Assembly: GCA_015522885.1 (NCBI GenBank)
Contig: WALJ01000205.1
Location: forward strand, 1 to 9,492
Reading direction: 5' to 3'
Source: Thermoplasmata archaeon
GTDB taxonomy: Archaea > Thermoplasmatota > Thermoplasmata > WALJ01
Length of the DNA stretch: 9,492 bases
Position numbers and translations under genes: made by a program. Below the pieces are notes generated by a model. The model did not search any database and was not told the DNA's origin. It worked only from the letters and a program-made list of their open reading frames with translations. Shown here in pieces: positions 6,299-9,492 of the stretch (position 1 is the first letter of the stretch; each line of letters starts with the position of its first letter).

Positions 6299-6851
6299 GC
6301 AGTTTCACCCCCACTTCTCTGAAAAACTCCGTGGCATACCAGGTAGGTATGTTAAAGAAATCTGCGTATAAAAGACTCAGAGGAGCTTTTTCCATATTTT
6401 TCAGATATTCGGGCATCTCAAGACAGAACACATTTTCCCTGCCTTTCCCGGGGGGGAATCTCTTTTCAACTACACCGCAATTCCCGTAAACATAGACTTC
6501 ACCGTAATCGCTGGGATTTATTCCGTAATAGAACTTCGCTCCGGAATATGCGCTGAATATGACCTCAGGCATCGCACCCTCTATTTCCTCTGCGGTTCCG
6601 GGATAATGTGTCGAATAAAGAGCCCTTATTTTGTGCTTCACCGCCCAGTAAGTAAGGAATTTCATGGGAGCCATTAAAAGAAAGCCTCTCCGCCTCTTTG
6701 TGATGGCACCAATCCCGACAAGGGGTTTCAGTGCGTAATTCACCGTGCCGATACTGCCATTCATTGCATCGGCTATCTCTTTCTGTGTGAGCTCTTTTTT
6801 CCCTTTTTCTGCCATGGCTGCGATGTATCCGTAGACATCTTCGACTCTCAT
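6282..6851 (-). CDS. Winged-helix regulator, probable AbiEi-like antitoxin partner
   Basis: This 189-residue protein starts with a winged helix-turn-helix. Helices run through about residues 3-45 (ELTQKEIADAMNGSIGTVNYALKPLVGIGAI), followed by a basic wing with TKRRRGF at 51-57. The remainder (about 65-189) is a mixed alpha/beta domain I do not recognise closely, with FSAYSGAKFYYG near 99-110 and APLSLLYADFFNIPTWYATEFF near 156-178. An N-terminal winged helix joined to a larger C-terminal domain, encoded just before an AbiEii-like enzyme, is the organisation of AbiEi antitoxins, which also repress their own promoter. The ATG at 6851 has no ribosome site and lies about 28 bp from the centre of the divergent TATA box, so the message is probably leaderless. 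A run of seven C residues (minus strand) encodes FPP at about 132-134. Regulator status is likely; antitoxin function is inferred from gene order. Confidence 0.72.
   Translation of the reverse strand: MRVEDVYGYIAAMAEKGKKELTQKEIADAMNGSIGTVNYALKPLVGIGAITKRRRGFLLMAPMKFLTYWAVKHKIRALYSTHYPGTAEEIEGAMPEVIFSAYSGAKFYYGINPSDYGEVYVYGNCGVVEKRFPPGKGRENVFCLEMPEYLKNMEKAPLSLLYADFFNIPTWYATEFFREVGVKLHEILE
6305..6312 (-). promoter_or_regulatory. Internal ribosome binding site for the AbiEii-like gene
   Basis: On the minus strand GGGGGTGA matches the anti-Shine-Dalgarno core and lies 6 bases before the ATG at 6298, inside the winged-helix reading frame. Together with the 17-bp gene overlap it indicates translation of the enzyme coupled to its partner. 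It also supports the ATG at 6298 as the real start. Confidence 0.6.
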
Positions 6852-6904
6852 GTTTCAATCATAGCACAAGTAACTTTATAAATGTTTCGACAAATACTGA
6901 AACA
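6851..6904. promoter_or_regulatory. Candidate operator: three TGTTTC half-sites
   Basis: TGTTTC occurs at 6851-6856 and 6883-6888, and its complement GAAACA at 6899-6904. The last two form a perfect inverted repeat with 6-bp arms and a 10-bp spacer. The first two are direct copies 32 bp apart, close to three helical turns. The sites flank the TATA box and cover the predicted start points of both divergent genes. A wing-helix autorepressor encoded next door is the obvious candidate to bind them. Binding is inferred only. Confidence 0.42.
6875..6882. promoter_or_regulatory. Palindromic bidirectional TATA box with symmetric leaderless starts
   Basis: TTTATAAA sits almost exactly midway between two divergent start codons. 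Its centre is about 28 bp from the winged-helix ATG at 6851 and about 30 bp from the radical SAM ATG at 6908. With the usual TATA-to-start distance, both transcripts would begin within a few bases of their start codon. Neither gene has a Shine-Dalgarno site, which supports leaderless messages on both sides. Confidence 0.65.
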
Positions 6905-6907
6905 AAC

Positions 6908-7951
6908 ATGATAATATATCCGTATGATAAGAGGCGGATGCCTTCAACGGAACTTCAAGAGCTTATAAAAGAACTCAGGCCGGAAGAGCCCCGGGAATTC
7001 GATGACAGCGGACCGATAGCTATGTGGACTGAAAAGGATGTTTCGAGAGGGCGGGTTGTCGATGCTTTCGTGCTCATACTCAGAACGAGGGGCTGCTACT
7101 GGGCACTGCACTCTGGCTGCACCATGTGCGGCTATATAAACGATGCGAGGATGGAACCAGTCAGTGCGGAGAATCTCAGAAATCAGATGGAAAAGGCCAT
7201 GGAAAGATACAATGGGGAAAAAGTGGTCAAGATATTCACATCCGGCAGTTTTCTGGACCCGAACGAGATTCCTTTCGATGTTCAGGCCGAGATTCTGGGC
7301 TCTTTTGAGGGTGCGGAGCGCCTGATAGTGGAATCCCTGCCGGAGTTCGTCATCGAGAAGAGACTCAGAGAGCTTTATCAGGAAAATCTGGAAATCGCCA
7401 TAGGTCTGGAGAGCGCAGACGATGAGGTGTTGGAGAAAAATATCAATAAGAGCTTCAGGGTAAAGGATTACATAAATGCATCCGAAGTTCTCAAAAAATT
7501 GAAAATACCGTTAAAAACATATGTTCTGTTGAAGCCGCCGTTCCTGACGGAAAAAGAAGCAATAGAGGACGCAGTCAATTCCATACTATTTGCATCTCGA
7601 TATTCATCCGAGATATCTCTGAATCCCATAAACATCCAGAACTTTACCCTTGTTCACCATCTCTGGAGACGAAGGGAGTACAGGGCTCCGTGGCTCTGGT
7701 CGGTCGTTGAGGTACTGAAAAGAGCGAAACCACGGATAGGCGATGTCAGGCTTGTCTCTTGGCCGACGGCAGGAGGCATGGAAAGAGGAGCGCATAACTG
7801 CGGGAGATGCGACAAAAGGGTCATGGGGAGCATAGAAGAATTTTCGTTAAGCCAGAATCTGAATGCCTTGGAAGGTCTGTATTGTATGTGTATCGAGAAA
7901 TGGAGAGATACTCTGGAGCTTTCGGGCCTTAATCGGTTTGTTTTTCGCTAA
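6908..7951 (+). CDS. RaSEA-type radical SAM protein (archaeosine tRNA modification, COG1244 family)
   Basis: The family works with archaeosine synthase ArcS to convert the lysine-modified preQ0 base at position 15 of tRNA into archaeosine. The 347-residue length fits. The cluster motif is RGCYWALHSGCTMCGY at 61-76, a CX7CX2C spacing (Cys63, Cys71, Cys74) rather than the classic CX3CX2C and typical of this group as I recall it. FTSGSFLDPNEIP at 110-122 and IAIGLESADDEVLEKNINK at 163-181 are conserved strands of the radical SAM barrel. The C-terminal part has HNCGRCD at 296-302 and CMC at 326-328, possibly metal-binding. No ArcS gene is visible in the window. The gene is divergent from the winged-helix/nucleotidyltransferase pair and shares its promoter. 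The ATG at 6908 lacks a ribosome site and is probably leaderless. A T-rich stretch (TTTGTTTTT) just before the stop may aid termination. Family confidence is high; the substrate rests on family knowledge. Confidence 0.86.
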   Translation: MIIYPYDKRRMPSTELQELIKELRPEEPREFDDSGPIAMWTEKDVSRGRVVDAFVLILRTRGCYWALHSGCTMCGYINDARMEPVSAENLRNQMEKAMERYNGEKVVKIFTSGSFLDPNEIPFDVQAEILGSFEGAERLIVESLPEFVIEKRLRELYQENLEIAIGLESADDEVLEKNINKSFRVKDYINASEVLKKLKIPLKTYVLLKPPFLTEKEAIEDAVNSILFASRYSSEISLNPINIQNFTLVHHLWRRREYRAPWLWSVVEVLKRAKPRIGDVRLVSWPTAGGMERGAHNCGRCDKRVMGSIEEFSLSQNLNALEGLYCMCIEKWRDTLELSGLNRFVFR

Positions 7952-7957
7952 TATATG

Positions 7958-7974
7958 TTAAACTCCGAGTTTAA
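7958..7974. repeat. Inverted repeat upstream of the secreted-protein promoter
   Basis: TTAAACTC and GAGTTTAA form a perfect 8-bp inverted repeat around one central C, directly followed by AATTT. It begins 6 bp after the radical SAM stop and its centre lies about 28 bp upstream of the TATA box at 7991. It could be a regulator binding site for the downstream gene or a 3' hairpin (7-bp stem, CCG loop) of the upstream message. Nothing in the sequence decides between these. Confidence 0.4.
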
Positions 7975-7990
7975 AATTTGTGCCACAAAG

Positions 7991-7998
7991 TATATATA
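7991..7998 (+). promoter_or_regulatory. TATA box of the secreted-protein gene
   Basis: TATATATA, preceded by the purine-rich CACAAAG where a TFB recognition element would lie, is the strongest promoter signal in this 100-bp gap. It predicts a transcript starting near 8020 and a leader of roughly 30 bases carrying the strong AGGAGG at 8039-8044. That site sits 7 bases before the ATG at 8052. Unlike the other promoters here, this one yields a leadered message. Confidence 0.6.
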
Positions 7999-8051
7999 GG
8001 GACCTCTGTGTAATGTGGGACGGTTAATAGACCTCAAAAGGAGGATAAAAA

Positions 8052-9492
8052 ATGCAAAAAAGACATGTAATGACCGGAATAGTGCTTGCGATCACCACCA
8101 TGATGGTGTTTTCGGCGATAACAGTGATAGCTGCACCGCCAAAGCCTTTTACAAGGTATGGTGAGGCTGCTGTCGATACAGTCGCTCCGGCGGATGGCGT
8201 GGAGATTTCCGCATGGGTTGACGGCGTAGAATATGCGACGAATCTGACCTATCACGGAGATGGTAGCTATGTGCTAAACATCCCTGGAGATGATCCGAAC
8301 ATAACAACAGAAAAAGACGGAGCGAACGACAATGAAATCATAATCTACTGGATAAACGACCCGACATACGGGATGCTCATAGCTAACGAGAACGATACAT
8401 GGGTCTCGGCCGGTGAGGTAAATGCATCGCTTACCTTTGCATCAACAGGACAGCCGTACATGGCGAAGCTCTGGGAACTCGTTCCTCAGCCTGCCAGCGG
8501 CAATGACTTCCTGTGGATAGCGGCACCTGACAACTGGAATGCCACAAATTACTCCCTAGCAAACGATGACGGATGGAGCATGACACTGAACACATCCAAC
8601 TGCCTCTACAAGCAGAATCAGAGCGGTACATGGTCTGCATGGTATGTGGACCTCGGCGGAGATGTTCTCAACAACACCGCAGATGAGATGAAGCTCGTAT
8701 GGACTGATTCTAATGCTCTCAAAGCCAACGGAAATCCGGTTGTCATAGACAGGGTGGAATACGGTAACCAGGCTGTAGAACCGGATAACACGATAATGCC
8801 CGATGCGACCGGACCCGGGAGTGACCAAGGAATAAGGAGAAAGGCCACAAACATGAGCGACCCCACCACAGCACAGGACACAGAGAACTGCACCGCAGAC
8901 TTTGAGGTAGTGGCTGCTGATTATCCAGTTATGTGGGAACCAACGGCAACACCGAATCTCTGGGTCGAGAAGAGCGGTAACGATGCGATACTCCACTGGG
9001 ATGCGGCTGTGGATGCGAATGGAAGCTCACCGCCTGGCGGATACAACATATACGAATCAACGGACCCACTCAGACCATTCAATACGAATCCTGGAAACTG
9101 GACACTGCTTGCAACAGGAGTTACGGCTCTGAACTATACAGATGTTGGCGCAGTCAATGATTCCGACAACCACTTCTACATCGTCAGGGCAACCGACGGA
9201 ACGAACGAAGGCGGGAACTCGAGCATGGCGTATGTGGTGAAAGTTTCTCTGACATACATAGACAGTTCCCACATCGATTACTGGGTTTCTGTGCCTTACT
9301 CAAGGAATGACTGGAACGGAGACGGCAACTTTACCGCATCTGACATAGTCGCATCCATAGAAGGAGGAGACGGTGTAACATCGGGAAGCACATATATACA
9401 GAGAGTTGCGAAATGGGATGCCTCGGCACATACATATTCTGACCAGTACTACTATACGACATTTCCGAATAAAGGATGGTATGGAGGAAACG
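8052..9492 (+). CDS. Partial secreted multidomain surface protein (lamin-tail-like, FN3, dockerin-like loop)
   Basis: The frame is open from the ATG to the right edge, 480 codons with no stop, so the C-terminus is missing. Residues 1-28 are a Sec-type signal peptide: basic MQKRH, a hydrophobic core, then VIAA before PPKP. About 29-133 look like a carboxypeptidase-regulatory-like beta sandwich (DGVEISAWVDGVEYATN, GDGSYVLNIPGDD). About 138-296 resemble a lamin-tail domain, with ELVPQPASGNDFLWI near its start, VVIDRVEYGN in the middle, and Cys184 and Cys280 as a possible disulfide. About 302-401 form an FN3 domain (LHWDAA, GYNIYES, HFYIVRATDG). From about 406 a module holds DWNGDGNFTASD at 420-431, a dockerin or EF-hand calcium loop, running into IVASIEGGDG and VAKWDASAHTYS. 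Seventeen N-X-S/T sequons suggest an extracellular glycoprotein. AGGAGG precedes the ATG by 7 bases. It probably acts at the cell surface; its ligand is unknown. Confidence 0.85.
   Translation, partial: MQKRHVMTGIVLAITTMMVFSAITVIAAPPKPFTRYGEAAVDTVAPADGVEISAWVDGVEYATNLTYHGDGSYVLNIPGDDPNITTEKDGANDNEIIIYWINDPTYGMLIANENDTWVSAGEVNASLTFASTGQPYMAKLWELVPQPASGNDFLWIAAPDNWNATNYSLANDDGWSMTLNTSNCLYKQNQSGTWSAWYVDLGGDVLNNTADEMKLVWTDSNALKANGNPVVIDRVEYGNQAVEPDNTIMPDATGPGSDQGIRRKATNMSDPTTAQDTENCTADFEVVAADYPVMWEPTATPNLWVEKSGNDAILHWDAAVDANGSSPPGGYNIYESTDPLRPFNTNPGNWTLLATGVTALNYTDVGAVNDSDNHFYIVRATDGTNEGGNSSMAYVVKVSLTYIDSSHIDYWVSVPYSRNDWNGDGNFTASDIVASIEGGDGVTSGSTYIQRVAKWDASAHTYSDQYYYTTFPNKGWYGGN

Noticed and set aside
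8556..8996. A 146-codon minus-strand frame within the secreted-protein gene
   Set aside because: It is antisense to a continuous 480-codon frame with a signal peptide, ribosome site and domain motifs. It is Cys-rich without any pattern.
1..9492. CRISPR array, tRNA or rRNA genes, or insertion sequence
   Set aside because: No regularly spaced direct repeats, no cloverleaf-like or TTCGAATC-type tRNA signal, and no transposase motifs or terminal inverted repeats were seen on reading both strands.

Overview
The window reads as archaeal chromosome, most likely Thermoplasmatota or another euryarchaeal lineage. The evidence is the gene content: isopentenyl phosphate kinase, type II IPP isomerase and short-chain GGPP synthase for ether-lipid precursors, an archaeal presenilin-like protease, and an archaeosine-type radical SAM protein. 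It is also the signals: TATA boxes of the TTTATAAA or TATATATA type, several apparently leaderless starts, and Shine-Dalgarno sites inside operons. The last gene, a secreted multidomain protein with an ASDIV-type module, resembles surface proteins I associate with Thermoplasmata. This placement rests on recognition, not on a search.

Layout. From 1 to 1186 the minus strand carries an AT-rich partial ORF with an N-terminal membrane helix (running off the left edge) and, upstream of it, a TPR plus minimal nucleotidyltransferase protein. A divergent promoter near 1218 separates this from a plus-strand operon (1264-5683): isopentenyl phosphate kinase, IPP isomerase, GGPP synthase, presenilin/SPP-type intramembrane aspartyl protease, and a class I SAM methyltransferase. 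The first four genes overlap or nearly touch. The methyltransferase follows after a 32-nt gap and overlaps the convergent minus-strand gene by 6 bp.

From 5678 to 6851 the minus strand holds an overlapping two-gene cassette: a winged-helix protein followed by an AbiEii-like nucleotidyltransferase, the layout of an AbiE/type IV toxin-antitoxin module. It shares a compact, nearly symmetric promoter (one palindromic TATA box and three TGTTTC half-sites) with a divergent radical SAM gene of the RaSEA/COG1244 type (6908-7951). After a 100-bp promoter region, a large secreted protein with a signal peptide begins at 8052 and runs off the right edge. It has a beta-sandwich domain, a lamin-tail-like domain, FN3, a dockerin-like calcium loop and many N-glycosylation sequons.

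How the genes work together. The operon converts isopentenyl phosphate to IPP, equilibrates IPP with DMAPP and elongates these to C20 GGPP, the precursor of archaeal membrane lipids. The membrane protease and the methyltransferase are carried with it, so membrane or quinone metabolism is a natural guess for them. The AbiE-like cassette and the tRNA-modifying radical SAM gene share control DNA. Since nucleotidyltransferase toxins of this superfamily can act on tRNA, a functional link is conceivable but unproven. No tRNA, rRNA, CRISPR array or insertion sequence was seen.
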